Assembly (NCBI GenBank): GCA_015068325.1
Contig: SVKQ01000001.1
Coordinates: 1-64,000, forward strand
DNA length: 64,000 nucleotides
Reading direction: 5' to 3'
Source of the DNA: Oscillospiraceae bacterium
Lineage (GTDB): Bacteria > Bacillota > Clostridia > Oscillospirales > Oscillospiraceae
Made by a program: the position numbers and the translations under genes. Each line of letters begins with the position of its first letter. Positions within the stretch are counted from its first letter, which is position 1. Below the pieces are notes generated by a model, which was not told the DNA's origin, made no database searches, and saw only the letters and a program-made list of their open reading frames with translations. Of this stretch, positions 53,255 to 62,257 are shown in pieces.

Positions 53255-53851
53255 TCAGTTCCGTTTGCCGCGCTCCAAAGGAAGAAATCCGCGCAGGCAA
53301 AGATCGGTCGCCCGCCTTCCAAACTCCAGCAAGGAGTATGCCCCCTCGGAGAGACACCAGTCAAAAACCAGCCCGCGGTGGAGCAGGCAGTACACTTTGG
53401 CTAACTCCACGTGAGAAACATCCCCACGGATCTCGCCGCGCTTCTGCCCCTCCAAAATCAAGCTGCAAATGATTCGGTTATAAGGCCGGGCGCTGTCCAA
53501 ATAATAGTTCCGCTTGACCGAAGAGACCTGGTGCCGGCATAAGGCGGCCGCACGACTGACATCAAAAGTCTGCTCCGTCAGACGAAGGAACACATCGTTA
53601 AATTCACGCAGTTTATCGACAGCAGACAGTTCTTTCCGGCTCTGCATGCCCGCAAACCACTCCGCGTAAACGCTGTCGGCAAACCAGGCGGCTGCCAACT
53701 CATCCTTGCTTTCAAACACATGATAGAATGCGCTTTTGGAGCATTTCGCCTCTGCCAGGATTTGCTCCAGTGATGTGTTGGAAAAGCCCTGCTTTTCAAA
53801 AAGCGCAGAGGACGCAGCAAGTACGCGCTCCTTCACATTATCTTGATTCAT
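53255..53851 (-). CDS. TetR/AcrR family regulator
   Basis: A 198-aa regulator. The N-terminal HTH (ALFEKQGFSNTSLEQILAEA, SKSAFYHVFESKDEL) is typical; the C-terminal domain is ligand-binding and dimerising. It is divergent from the amidase-RraA-TRAP-nitrilase operon and is its probable repressor. The -35/-10 at 53884-53912 drives it. Confidence 0.92.
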   Translation of the reverse strand: MNQDNVKERVLAASSALFEKQGFSNTSLEQILAEAKCSKSAFYHVFESKDELAAAWFADSVYAEWFAGMQSRKELSAVDKLREFNDVFLRLTEQTFDVSRAAALCRHQVSSVKRNYYLDSARPYNRIICSLILEGQKRGEIRGDVSHVELAKVYCLLHRGLVFDWCLSEGAYSLLEFGRRATDLCLRGFLPLERGKRN

Positions 53852-53883
53852 GCAATAACTCCTTGGCGATCAATCTCACTTGC

Positions 53884-53912
53884 ATATTAACGCGCCTCTT
53901 TGAATAAGTCAA
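53884..53912 (-). promoter_or_regulatory. Promoter of the TetR gene
   Basis: TTGACT, 17-bp spacer, TAATAT on the minus strand. Confidence 0.75.
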
Positions 53913-53960
53913 CACCCTATCCTCGAGACGCGGACAACGTCTAATACACGTAATATCGAC

Positions 53961-54008
53961 AATAAGCCGCAGGGATATGTGATATATCACATATCCCTGC
54001 GGCTTATT
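53961..54008. repeat. Perfect 48-bp palindrome
   Basis: Two perfectly complementary 24-bp halves meet without a loop at GATATATC. It is flanked by TTTT on the plus side. It lies between the divergent TetR and catabolic promoters. It may be a regulator site, a terminator or a transposon trace. Confidence 0.92.
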
Positions 54009-54049
54009 TTGTTACTAATTACGAATTTCAAACGGTGCCGCTTTTTAAC

Positions 54050-54077
54050 TTGCATTTGCATGTAAAAAGCCTATAAA
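54050..54077 (+). promoter_or_regulatory. Putative promoter of the catabolic operon
   Basis: TTGCAT, 16-bp spacer, TATAAA, about 87 bp before the first gene. Confidence 0.55.
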
Positions 54078-54163
54078 ATGAAACTAGGTATCATACTCGG
54101 TGCCGTACTCGACCTATTTTTGCAGACAAGCGCACGGATTTGAGGTGCGGAAAGGAGGGCCCC

Positions 54164-55066
54164 ATGTTTTTTACGCAGAGCGTTTATGAATTTGACCCCG
54201 CCCATCATGCGATTGCAAAAATCCCATCCGGTACGCTGATTACAATGCAGACACAAGATTGCTTTGGCGGTCAGGTCAAGGCTGGACAAAAGGTCAATGA
54301 GTTGAATTTGTCACACACCAATCCCGCGGTTGGACCGATCTATGTCATCAGCGCCGAACCTGGCGATGCTGTACGCGCAGATATTTTGGATATCATACCA
54401 CTCGGCCCCGGGGTCACCTGCACTGTCCCTGCGTGCGGCCCGCTCTGCAATACATGTGAGCCGCGCACCATTTTCCTTGAAAACAGAGAAGGGTTTGTTG
54501 ACTTCCAAGGCCTGCGCTTTTTCACCGACCCGATGGTCGGTGTCATTGGCTGCACACCGATCCAACCCGTCCCCACAGGGTGGGTCGGTGACCATGGCGG
54601 CAACATGGACTGCAAGCATATCAGAAAAGGCGCCTCCGTATACTGCCCTGTTTTTTTGGAGGGCGGACTATTCCTCTTGGGCGATGTCCATGCCGTGATG
54701 GGAGATGGGGAACTGTGCGGAACGGGACTTGAAGTGCCTGCGCTTGTCACACTCCGCCTGACGGTGATCAAGCAGGTGAACCTGCGCCTGCCCGTGCTGG
54801 AGACACCTGACAAATGGTATGTGATCGGTCACGGAAAAACGTATCCGGAAGCGCTCCAGCTGACCACACAGGTCATGCAGGAGCTGTTGATGCAGCAATA
54901 TGGCTTGGATGCGGCGGACGCCTTCCTCTACCTCTCCCTCCAGGGTGATGTGGAAGTATGTCAATCCTGCATCCCCTGCAGCATTGACATGGTCCTTCGC
55001 TGCGGTGTTCCCAAACAGATCGGAAAGCCGTTGATCGGTACGCTGCACGAGAACCGACCCCGGTAA
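54164..55066 (+). CDS. Acetamidase/formamidase family hydrolase
   Basis: A 300-aa enzyme of the FmdA_AmdA family, which hydrolyses short amides to acid and ammonia. Family segments include SHTNPAVGPIYV, GDHGGNMDCK and LLGDVHAVMGDGE. AAAGGAGGG precedes the ATG at 54164. First gene of the TetR-controlled operon. Confidence 0.88.
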   Translation: MFFTQSVYEFDPAHHAIAKIPSGTLITMQTQDCFGGQVKAGQKVNELNLSHTNPAVGPIYVISAEPGDAVRADILDIIPLGPGVTCTVPACGPLCNTCEPRTIFLENREGFVDFQGLRFFTDPMVGVIGCTPIQPVPTGWVGDHGGNMDCKHIRKGASVYCPVFLEGGLFLLGDVHAVMGDGELCGTGLEVPALVTLRLTVIKQVNLRLPVLETPDKWYVIGHGKTYPEALQLTTQVMQELLMQQYGLDAADAFLYLSLQGDVEVCQSCIPCSIDMVLRCGVPKQIGKPLIGTLHENRPR

Positions 55067-55118
55067 AAGGCAGGGATCGGCGTAAGCTATTCAGCAAAGT
55101 GTCTGGGAGGTACGTAAA

Positions 55119-55757
55119 GTGAAATTGTCTATGGAACTGCGCGAGCGCATCCATCAGGTCGACCCTGCGCAGATTGGCCACTATATCGGAAATGGATATA
55201 TGGATGCTGCCATTAAGCCGATCTCCCCTCAAATGCGTTGCCTGGGGCCTGCGGTGACGGTTCGTATTACCGGAAACGACAATGCGATGCTGTATTATGC
55301 GATCCTGCACGCCGAGGAGGGCTCTGTTATCGTTGTTGACCGCGGCGGCGACCGGAATCGCGCCTGCTGCGGAGACGTAGTTGCTCTGAGTGCACAGCTG
55401 CGGCATCTTGGCGGGATCGTAATTGACGGCATGGCGACAGATTCCCTGGGGATCGCAGAAAAAGGATTTCCTGTTTTTTGCCGGGGCGTCTCGGCCTTTA
55501 CAACACTGATCCACGGAGTCGAGGGACAAATGAACATCCCCATCATATGCGGTGGGGTGATCGTAAATCCGGGCGATTTGATTTACGGCAACGCTGACGG
55601 CGTGATTGTCATACCCGGTGAGCATCTTGAGGAGCTTTTGTCCAAGGCGGAAGAGGCAACCAGGGCTGAGCTTGACCTGTGCAATGAATTGATCACAAAA
55701 GGAAAAACGATGTCCGATTTTTACCCTGTCATTCATACGATGTCCCGGTTCCTGTAA
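55119..55757 (+). CDS. RraA-like aldolase/decarboxylase
   Basis: A 212-aa protein of the RraA / HMG aldolase family. Conserved segments are GDVVALSAQ, the GIVIDGMATDS strand and GGVIVNPGDLIYGNADGVIVIP. These enzymes cleave 4-hydroxy-4-methyl-2-oxoglutarate-type or oxaloacetate-type acids with a metal. Start is GTG at 55119 with GGGAGG 8 bp ahead. Confidence 0.87.
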   Translation: MKLSMELRERIHQVDPAQIGHYIGNGYMDAAIKPISPQMRCLGPAVTVRITGNDNAMLYYAILHAEEGSVIVVDRGGDRNRACCGDVVALSAQLRHLGGIVIDGMATDSLGIAEKGFPVFCRGVSAFTTLIHGVEGQMNIPIICGGVIVNPGDLIYGNADGVIVIPGEHLEELLSKAEEATRAELDLCNELITKGKTMSDFYPVIHTMSRFL

Positions 55758-55798
55758 ATCGCTTTTCATGTCAAAAAAGAACGAAAGGAGAATGAGTC

Positions 55799-56851
55799 AT
55801 GAAAAAACTGCTTTTCTGTATTCTGGCACTGTCATTAGCCGTTTCATTGGCCGCATGCGGAGAAAACCGCAACGGGAACGTCAATCACAACAATGAGAAT
55901 TCCAACCTCTCCGGCAATCAAGAGACGGAAGTCATCACCCTCATGCTTGCTACAAAGATGCCTGAAGACAGCTTTGAAGGGAAAACATACCAGCATTTTG
56001 CGGATCTTGTCAACGAATATACAAACGGCTCCGTACTCGTTCAAGTGTATCCCAGCGAGCAGCTTGGCGACAGCACGACCACGGTCACAAACATGACCCT
56101 CGGTACCATCGACATGTATGCCGAAGGGATCTCCTATTACTCAGGCTATACTGACAAGACAGCCTGGACCTCTGTGCCATTCCTCATTCCAAGCTGGGAG
56201 GAGTTTTCCGCACTTATGCAGGGCGAGTTTGGCGCTGCGCAGGAGGCAGATCTCAACGCAGCCGGGCTGACACTGATCAGCAGAAGCAGGACATGGATGC
56301 GCGGTCCCTATTACGTTATGTGCAGTACAAAACCCATCGAAACCCCTGATGATCTCAAGGGACTCCGTCTTCGCACGCACGATTCCGCCGCTTTCATGGC
56401 CGCCATGGACGGCGTTGGGATGAACCCCCTGGTAATTGCCTATACGGATACATACAGTGCTTTGCAGCAGGGCACCGTCGAAGCGGTCATTTGTCCGATC
56501 TCCAATGTGGAGTCCATGGCCTTTTATGAACAGGCGCCATATATCTGCAAATTTGATATCTATCCACAGGAGATTACCGTTGTGATGAACCTGGACAAGT
56601 TCAATAGTCTGACGGCAGAACAGCAAGACGCACTGGTTCGAGCCGCTGACGACACCGCCGCCTACTCCAATGAGGCCATAGAGGCCGTCATTCAGGAGAT
56701 CATCAGCTCGGTTTCCGGGAAGGGTGCCGTTTTTATGGATGATTTTGATATTTCTCCCTTGCATGATGCGCTGGAAGAAAACGGCTATTACCGTGAGCAG
56801 GTTGCCAATGGCACCATTCCGCAGGCAGTTGCCGATGCATGGCTTCCATAA
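55799..56851 (+). CDS. TRAP transporter substrate-binding lipoprotein DctP
   Basis: A 350-aa extracytoplasmic receptor. Signal with lipobox LAACG (Cys near 20), an Asn-rich linker, then the DctP fold (FADLVNEYTNGSVLVQVYPSEQLG; DDLKGLRLRT). The family binds organic acids through a conserved Arg; RLRTHD here is consistent. The cognate permeases follow. Confidence 0.92.
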   Translation: MKKLLFCILALSLAVSLAACGENRNGNVNHNNENSNLSGNQETEVITLMLATKMPEDSFEGKTYQHFADLVNEYTNGSVLVQVYPSEQLGDSTTTVTNMTLGTIDMYAEGISYYSGYTDKTAWTSVPFLIPSWEEFSALMQGEFGAAQEADLNAAGLTLISRSRTWMRGPYYVMCSTKPIETPDDLKGLRLRTHDSAAFMAAMDGVGMNPLVIAYTDTYSALQQGTVEAVICPISNVESMAFYEQAPYICKFDIYPQEITVVMNLDKFNSLTAEQQDALVRAADDTAAYSNEAIEAVIQEIISSVSGKGAVFMDDFDISPLHDALEENGYYREQVANGTIPQAVADAWLP

Positions 56852-56927
56852 AGGCCCTCTCCGGTTTCCCCGGTGCCTCGGGAATGCCTCTTCCGCTTTC
56901 AAGCGCCGCCCATAGGGAGAATCTGCC

Positions 56928-57425
56928 ATGAAAACATTTGACAAATTGCTTGGGGCCTTTGTGAGTGCCCAAGGGTTTCTTGCCGGTTTGCTTCTGGCAG
57001 CGGTCATTCTGCTGGACATTGCAGAGATATCACAGCGGATCCTGTTTAACCGCTCCTTTATCTGGATTCAAGAGGTCAGCACCGTTATGATGCTTTGGCT
57101 CGCCCTGTGTGGGTTCAGCAAAATCACCTATGACCGCGGTGACATGGTTGTCAGCTTTTTTGTAAGAAAGCTGCCCCAACGGATTCGTCTTGCGGTGGAG
57201 CTTTTTGTCTATCTTCTCAGCATCGCGTTCCTCCTTGTCGCGTTATATTACGCAGCCGTTCTCTTTGACCGGCAGGCAGGAAGCACAACCATGGTCGCAT
57301 ACATCCCGCTCCGTCTGCGCAGTCTGCCGCTTCTCATCAGCTTTTTCAGCATTTTAGCCTGCAATGTCAAATTTATGATTGAATTGCTTCTGAATAACTC
57401 CTTGTGGAAGGAGGCACAGACATGA
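56928..57425 (+). CDS. TRAP transporter small permease DctQ
   Basis: A 165-aa protein with four membrane helices and the family's FIWIQEVSTVMMLWLALCGFS core. Its stop overlaps the DctM start (ATGA). Confidence 0.9.
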   Translation: MKTFDKLLGAFVSAQGFLAGLLLAAVILLDIAEISQRILFNRSFIWIQEVSTVMMLWLALCGFSKITYDRGDMVVSFFVRKLPQRIRLAVELFVYLLSIAFLLVALYYAAVLFDRQAGSTTMVAYIPLRLRSLPLLISFFSILACNVKFMIELLLNNSLWKEAQT

Positions 57426-58699
57426 TCGCTGCCATCTTGTTCATTTTGCTGGTTGTTCTCGTGGTATTGGGCGTACCTGTCACCATAGCCATGTGTGCTT
57501 CGGCGCTGGCGGCAATTCTCTTATCCGGGCTGGATCCTGTGATCATCCCCAGCATCTTTTCCGGCGGAATCAGCAACTATACATTGATTGCTGTGCCGTT
57601 CTTTATTCTCCTGGGCAACATCATGAACAGCGGCGGCATCACACGGCGCATCTTCGATTTTGCAGACGCATTGGTGGGGCATTTGCGAGGCGGATTGGCC
57701 CAGGTGAATATCCTTTCGTCTCTTATTTTTGCCGGCATCTCCGGTACATCCGCCGCAGATGCCGCCGGCCTTGGCCTGGTTGAAATCGACGCGATGAAAA
57801 AAAGAGGATACGACATGCCGTTTACCGTGGGAATCACGTTGGCTTCTTCTGTTTTGGGGCCGATCATTCCGCCCAGTGTCACGTTCCTGATCTTTGCATC
57901 CCTCACGTCCGTTTCCCCGGGGAAGCTATTTATCGCAGGAATACTTCCCGGCATTCTGATTGCCGCGGCATTGATGATAACCTGCGCGTTCCTTTGTTCA
58001 AAGGGAAAGATCCAGGTACCGGACCCCACGCCTTTTAGCGGTCGGCGTCTCTGGAAAACCTTCTGTCAAGGGTTTTTTGCCCTCATCACCCCGGTGCTCC
58101 TTGTTGTAGTCATAACAAGCGGCATTGCCACGGCCACGGAAGCCGGCATCGTCGGCGTAGTATACGCCCTTTTTGTCGGGCTGATCTACCGGGAATTGAC
58201 CTGGAAAGTCCTTTGGAAGGCAATCACGGACACAGTAAAATCATCCGCGCTGATACTCTTTTTGATCGGCTGTGGTTCTGTCATTGGCTGGATCATCTCC
58301 GCCCAGCGTATCCCGCAGCTGTTGGCAGACGCTGTGCTGTCTCTCCCCGTCGGGCGGGTCGTCATCCTCTGCCTGATCAATATCTTTCTGCTGTTGCTGG
58401 GGTGCTTTATGGATGGAACGTCCATACAACTCATCATGGTTCCTATCCTCGTGCCGATCGCGGTGGCGCTGCAGGTCGATTTGCTGACATTGGGTGTCAT
58501 TATGACGATCAACATCATGATCGGCACGGCAACCCCGCCGGTTGGGCTTGGCCTGTTTATCATGTCATCCATATCCGGCCTTCCGCTGGAAAAGGTGATT
58601 GAGGGGATCAAACCGTTCTTTCCGCCTCTGGTCGCTGGTTTGCTTGCCATTACGTATATCCCGTTTTTCACCACATGGCTGCCCGGTCTCATGAAATAG
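57422..58699 (+). CDS. TRAP transporter large permease DctM
   Basis: A 425-aa membrane protein with about 12 helices. Family segments are SSLIFAGISGTSAADAAGLG, GPIIPPSV and NIMIGTATPPVGLGLF. It couples sodium flow to substrate uptake. The ATG at 57422 has GGAGG 8 bp upstream. Confidence 0.94.
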   Translation: MIAAILFILLVVLVVLGVPVTIAMCASALAAILLSGLDPVIIPSIFSGGISNYTLIAVPFFILLGNIMNSGGITRRIFDFADALVGHLRGGLAQVNILSSLIFAGISGTSAADAAGLGLVEIDAMKKRGYDMPFTVGITLASSVLGPIIPPSVTFLIFASLTSVSPGKLFIAGILPGILIAAALMITCAFLCSKGKIQVPDPTPFSGRRLWKTFCQGFFALITPVLLVVVITSGIATATEAGIVGVVYALFVGLIYRELTWKVLWKAITDTVKSSALILFLIGCGSVIGWIISAQRIPQLLADAVLSLPVGRVVILCLINIFLLLLGCFMDGTSIQLIMVPILVPIAVALQVDLLTLGVIMTINIMIGTATPPVGLGLFIMSSISGLPLEKVIEGIKPFFPPLVAGLLAITYIPFFTTWLPGLMK

Positions 58700-58726
58700 T
58701 GATGTACAGCAAAGGAGCAGTTTGTC

Positions 58727-59554
58727 ATGACAAAGAGTCTTGTCCGCGTTGCTCTGTGCCAGAGGTGCAGTTCTGGCAGCTTTGAGCACAATCTCTCCGC
58801 CTCGGCAGCCATGGTCCGCCAGGCGGCACAAATGTATGAAGGCCTTGACGTGATTATCCTCCCGGAGGCGAACAGCTTTTTTCCGCATTCCCCCGAAGAG
58901 AGCCGCGCATGCGCGCAAGAAATCCCGGGGCCCTATACGGATGTCTTTTCCGCCCTGGCACGAGAGCTTGATGTCAATATCATTCCGGGCAGCATCATAG
59001 AAAAGACCGTTCACAACAAGGTAAAGAACTCAGTCTGCTTTATCAACCGTCAGGGCAATATCGTAGCAAAATATGAAAAAGTACATTTGATGGACGCTCT
59101 CGGTGCAAGAGAATCGGACAATGTGGATGCGGGTGATACGATATGCGTTTTTGATACTGACTTTGGCCGGGTCGGAATACAGGTGTGCTATGATTGCCGC
59201 TTTCCGGAACTCGCGCGAAGCATGGTGCTGGCCGGTGCGGAAATACTGTTTGTCCCTGCCTGCTTTCCATGTGGAAATCTGCTGCCGCCGCGTACAGATC
59301 ACTGGGATCTTTTGGTGGATGCCATGGCGCTTCAAAATCTCACTTGGGTTGTTGCCTGCAACCAGTACGGGGACTTGGAGACAGAGCATCCCTTTGGACG
59401 GAGCAGAGTTGTGAGCCCCTGGGGTACGCCTGTTTCTGTCGCCCGGGAGGGGGATTGCATCTTATACGCAGCGATGGACATGGAATATCAATCCTCCGTC
59501 CGCGCCAAGGTGGGGGGACTTTCCAACCGGCGTCCGGACGTATACAGGCTTTGA
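58727..59554 (+). CDS. Carbon-nitrogen hydrolase (nitrilase superfamily)
   Basis: A 275-aa cytoplasmic amidase/nitrilase with the catalytic triad Glu47 (LPEAN), Lys119 (YEKVHL) and Cys155 (QVCYDCRFPE). The branch resembles omega-amidase-like enzymes rather than true nitrilases. Last gene of the operon; it may release ammonia from an imported amide. Confidence 0.9.
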   Translation: MTKSLVRVALCQRCSSGSFEHNLSASAAMVRQAAQMYEGLDVIILPEANSFFPHSPEESRACAQEIPGPYTDVFSALARELDVNIIPGSIIEKTVHNKVKNSVCFINRQGNIVAKYEKVHLMDALGARESDNVDAGDTICVFDTDFGRVGIQVCYDCRFPELARSMVLAGAEILFVPACFPCGNLLPPRTDHWDLLVDAMALQNLTWVVACNQYGDLETEHPFGRSRVVSPWGTPVSVAREGDCILYAAMDMEYQSSVRAKVGGLSNRRPDVYRL

Positions 59555-59715
59555 GAGGGCCATATACCGCCCCAACGAGGCCCTCCCGCCGACTGCGGCA
59601 GAACAGCATGCGGCGAAAAACCTGGAGTCCAGTACTCCCATACGGATCATATCGTCGTGATCTGAGCCGGATCAAAGAAAACAAAGCGCGGTGGAGTCAG
59701 ACTCCGCTGATGAGA

Positions 59716-59766
59716 GACCCGGTCGTGCAAGGCTCTGGCCTTGCACGACCGGGTCCTTCTCTTTGT
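59716..59766. terminator. Terminator between nitrilase and LysR genes
   Basis: GACCCGGTCGTGCAAGG pairs with CCTTGCACGACCGGGTC around CTCTGG, followed by CTTCTCTTTG. It serves both convergent genes. Positions 59555-59715 hold no supportable gene. Confidence 0.82.
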
Positions 59767-59779
59767 CTGCCGCGGTCCG

Positions 59780-60667
59780 CTACAGCGGGAAGGCCACGGC
59801 GTCGCGATAGAGCTTCTTCAGCACCGCGAGGAAAGCCCGGAGGGACGGCCGGCTGTCATCCTTATTGGTACACAGGACGCACGAAAAGCTCTCCCTGCAG
59901 TCGAACGGGATCCAGGCGAACTGGCCGCTGTGGTCGTTCAGAAAGCCCGGCGCCAGGCAGATGCCGCGGCCGGCGGCCACGTTGGTGAGCGTGGTATCAT
60001 GGTCGGGGCTGTTGAAGTAGCCGATCCTCCCGGTGGAGATCAGCCGGTGCTGGACCGCCCTCAGCGCGGCGGGGGAGCCGCCGCCCACCATCAGTGTTCT
60101 GCCTTGGAGATCGGCCTCGGTGATCCGGTCCTTTTCAGCCAGCGGATCGTCCCGCTGTGTGATGAGGTAGATGTGGCTGGTAAACAGGTCGTGTACGACG
60201 ATGCCCGGGATCTGGCGGGTGTGCTCCTTGAGAGAGAAGAGAATATCTGTTTCGTCTTTCAAAAAGCCATCCATGCCGTTTTCGTACTGGAACTTTGGCG
60301 TGATCTGCACGTCCGGATGGGATTCGGCAAACAGGCGCATGGCCTCCGGCAGAAAGTACACCGCCTGCCGCACCATCAGGCTGATGGAGATGCTGTCCCG
60401 GTATTTGGCGCTGAAATTCTGCCCCTGCTCGATGGCGCGCTTCAGGTCCTCCCGCATGCCGGAGAGAAACGTGACGAACTGGCTCCCCGCCGGCGTCAGG
60501 GAGACGCCTTTGCCGCTGCGGTCAAAAAGGGAAAAGCCCACCTCCTCCTCCAGCAGCCGGATCTGATAGGAGAAAGTCGGCTGGCTCACGAACAGGTTGT
60601 CGGCGGCCCGGCTGAAGTTCAGCGTCCGGGCCAGCTCGATGCAGTAATCGATCTGTTTGGTCGTCAT
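59780..60667 (-). CDS. LysR family transcriptional regulator
   Basis: A 295-aa regulator: N-terminal HTH (ARTLNFSRAADNLFVSQPTFSYQI) and a type-2 periplasmic-binding-like effector domain. It is divergent from the flavodoxin-aldo/keto reductase operon and probably activates it. The gap contains an AT-rich region rich in T-N11-A pairs. Confidence 0.93.
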   Translation of the reverse strand: MTTKQIDYCIELARTLNFSRAADNLFVSQPTFSYQIRLLEEEVGFSLFDRSGKGVSLTPAGSQFVTFLSGMREDLKRAIEQGQNFSAKYRDSISISLMVRQAVYFLPEAMRLFAESHPDVQITPKFQYENGMDGFLKDETDILFSLKEHTRQIPGIVVHDLFTSHIYLITQRDDPLAEKDRITEADLQGRTLMVGGGSPAALRAVQHRLISTGRIGYFNSPDHDTTLTNVAAGRGICLAPGFLNDHSGQFAWIPFDCRESFSCVLCTNKDDSRPSLRAFLAVLKKLYRDAVAFPL

Positions 60668-60716
60668 AGCAGCCTCCGAATTATTTAATATTTTAATTGA
60701 TTATATATGATTTCGA

Positions 60717-60746
60717 TTGGACTTTGCAATAGTTGGGCGATATAAT
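60717..60746 (+). promoter_or_regulatory. Promoter of the flavodoxin operon
   Basis: TTGGAC, 18-bp spacer, TATAAT, 33 bp before the ATG. Confidence 0.7.
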
Positions 60747-60778
60747 GGGGACAACAAAAAGATTTGGAGGGCAGCACC

Positions 60779-61300
60779 ATGGCCAGGACTTTGATCGCAT
60801 ACTTCTCCCGGGCGGATGAAAACTATTTCGGCGGCGCCATGCGCTACGTGAAGGTGGGCAACACGGAGATCGTCTGCAGTATCATGCAGGAGCTGATCGA
60901 CGCGGACACCTTCAGGATCAAGATGACGACCCCCTATTCTCCCGTCTACATGACCTGCATCGAGGAGGCCAAGCGGGATCTCCGGGCCAAGGCCAGACCG
61001 GAGCTGGTGTCTCTGCCGGCGTCCATTGACGGGTACGACACCGTTGTGCTGGCATACCCCAACTACTGGGGCACGATGCCCATGGCGGTGTTCACCTTCC
61101 TGGAGGCCTTTGATTTCTCCGGCAAGACGATCCTGCCCCTGTGCACCAACGAGGGCAGCGGTATGGGCAGCAGCGAGCGGGACATCCAACGTACCTGCCC
61201 CGGTGCGGCGGTGAAGGCCGGCCTCTCCATCACCGGCAGCAGAGCCGCTGATTCCGCGGAAAGTGTGAAGCGCTGGCTCTCTGCGGGCGGCCTGCTGTGA
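60779..61300 (+). CDS. Flavodoxin-like FMN protein
   Basis: A 173-aa flavodoxin fold. The FMN loop (LIAYFSRADENYFGG), the YPNYWGTMP loop and LCTNEGSGMGSSERD are characteristic of flavodoxins of the BilS/WrbA-like group in gut anaerobes. GGAGG precedes the ATG. It probably supplies electrons to the reductase encoded next. Confidence 0.87.
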   Translation: MARTLIAYFSRADENYFGGAMRYVKVGNTEIVCSIMQELIDADTFRIKMTTPYSPVYMTCIEEAKRDLRAKARPELVSLPASIDGYDTVVLAYPNYWGTMPMAVFTFLEAFDFSGKTILPLCTNEGSGMGSSERDIQRTCPGAAVKAGLSITGSRAADSAESVKRWLSAGGLL

Positions 61301-61310
61301 GGAGGAAAAT

Positions 61311-62153
61311 ATGGAATACATCACGCTGAACAACGGCATCAACTGCCCGGTGGTGGGCATCGGCACTTTCATGCTCTCTCCTGCCGAGGCGGAGAACAGT
61401 GTCCGGGAAGCCCTGAAGATGGGCTACTCTCTGGTAGACACCGCCAACGCCTACGTCAATGAGCGGGCCGTGGGCCGCGGCATGAAGGAAAGCGGCGTCA
61501 AGCGGGAGGACGTGTTCCTCTCCACCAAGCTGTGGCCCAGCGAGTATGAGAATCCCAACGCCGTGGACGAGACGCTGGAGCGCCTTGGCGTGGATTATGT
61601 GGATCTGCTCTACATCCACCAGCCCGCAGGCAACTGGCTGGCCGGGTACCGTCAGCTGGAAAGAGCATACAGAGAGGGCAAGGCGAAGAGCATCGGCATC
61701 TCCAACTTCGAGGGCAAGTATATCGCGGAGCTGGAGACCAGGTGGGAGATTGCACCCCAGTTCATCCAGGTGGAGGCCCACCCCTATTTTACCCAGACGG
61801 AGCTGCGCAGGACGCTGGACAAGTACGGCATCCGGCTCATGAGCTGGTACCCCCTGGGACACGGCGACAAGGCGCTGATCAACGAGCCGGTCTTCGCGGA
61901 GCTGGGCCGGAAGTACGGCAAGACGCCCGCCCAGATCATCCTGCGCTGGCACACCCAGATGGGCTTTGCGGTCATCCCCGGCAGCAAGAACGTGGCGCAT
62001 ATCCGCGACAACCTGGATATCCTCGATTTCACGCTGACCGGCGACGAGATGGCGGAGATCACCAAGCTGGACAGGGGCGAGCGGTACTATCACCGCACGG
62101 ACGAGCAGCTCAGGCAGTTCGCCGGCTGGAAGCCTCAGTTTGAGAAGCGATAA
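61311..62153 (+). CDS. Aldo/keto reductase
   Basis: A 280-aa (alpha/beta)8 NADPH-dependent reductase. The catalytic set is D (LVDTANAY), Y (in NAYVNE), K (STKLWP) and H (YIHQP). The C-terminal VIPGSKN segment binds the cofactor phosphate. It follows the flavodoxin gene by 10 bp. Confidence 0.93.
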   Translation: MEYITLNNGINCPVVGIGTFMLSPAEAENSVREALKMGYSLVDTANAYVNERAVGRGMKESGVKREDVFLSTKLWPSEYENPNAVDETLERLGVDYVDLLYIHQPAGNWLAGYRQLERAYREGKAKSIGISNFEGKYIAELETRWEIAPQFIQVEAHPYFTQTELRRTLDKYGIRLMSWYPLGHGDKALINEPVFAELGRKYGKTPAQIILRWHTQMGFAVIPGSKNVAHIRDNLDILDFTLTGDEMAEITKLDRGERYYHRTDEQLRQFAGWKPQFEKR

Positions 62154-62207
62154 GACCCATGCCGGCGGCGATGCCGCGTGAGACGGATCCCGCCCGACAG
62201 CACAGCA

Positions 62208-62246
62208 AAACCTCCTTTGCACGGTCGTGCAAAGGAGGTTTCGTTT
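62208..62246. terminator. Terminator between convergent reductase genes
   Basis: AAACCTCCTTTGCAC pairs perfectly with GTGCAAAGGAGGTTT around GGTC, flanked by CGTTTC. Confidence 0.85.
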
Positions 62247-62257
62247 CGTTCATGTGC

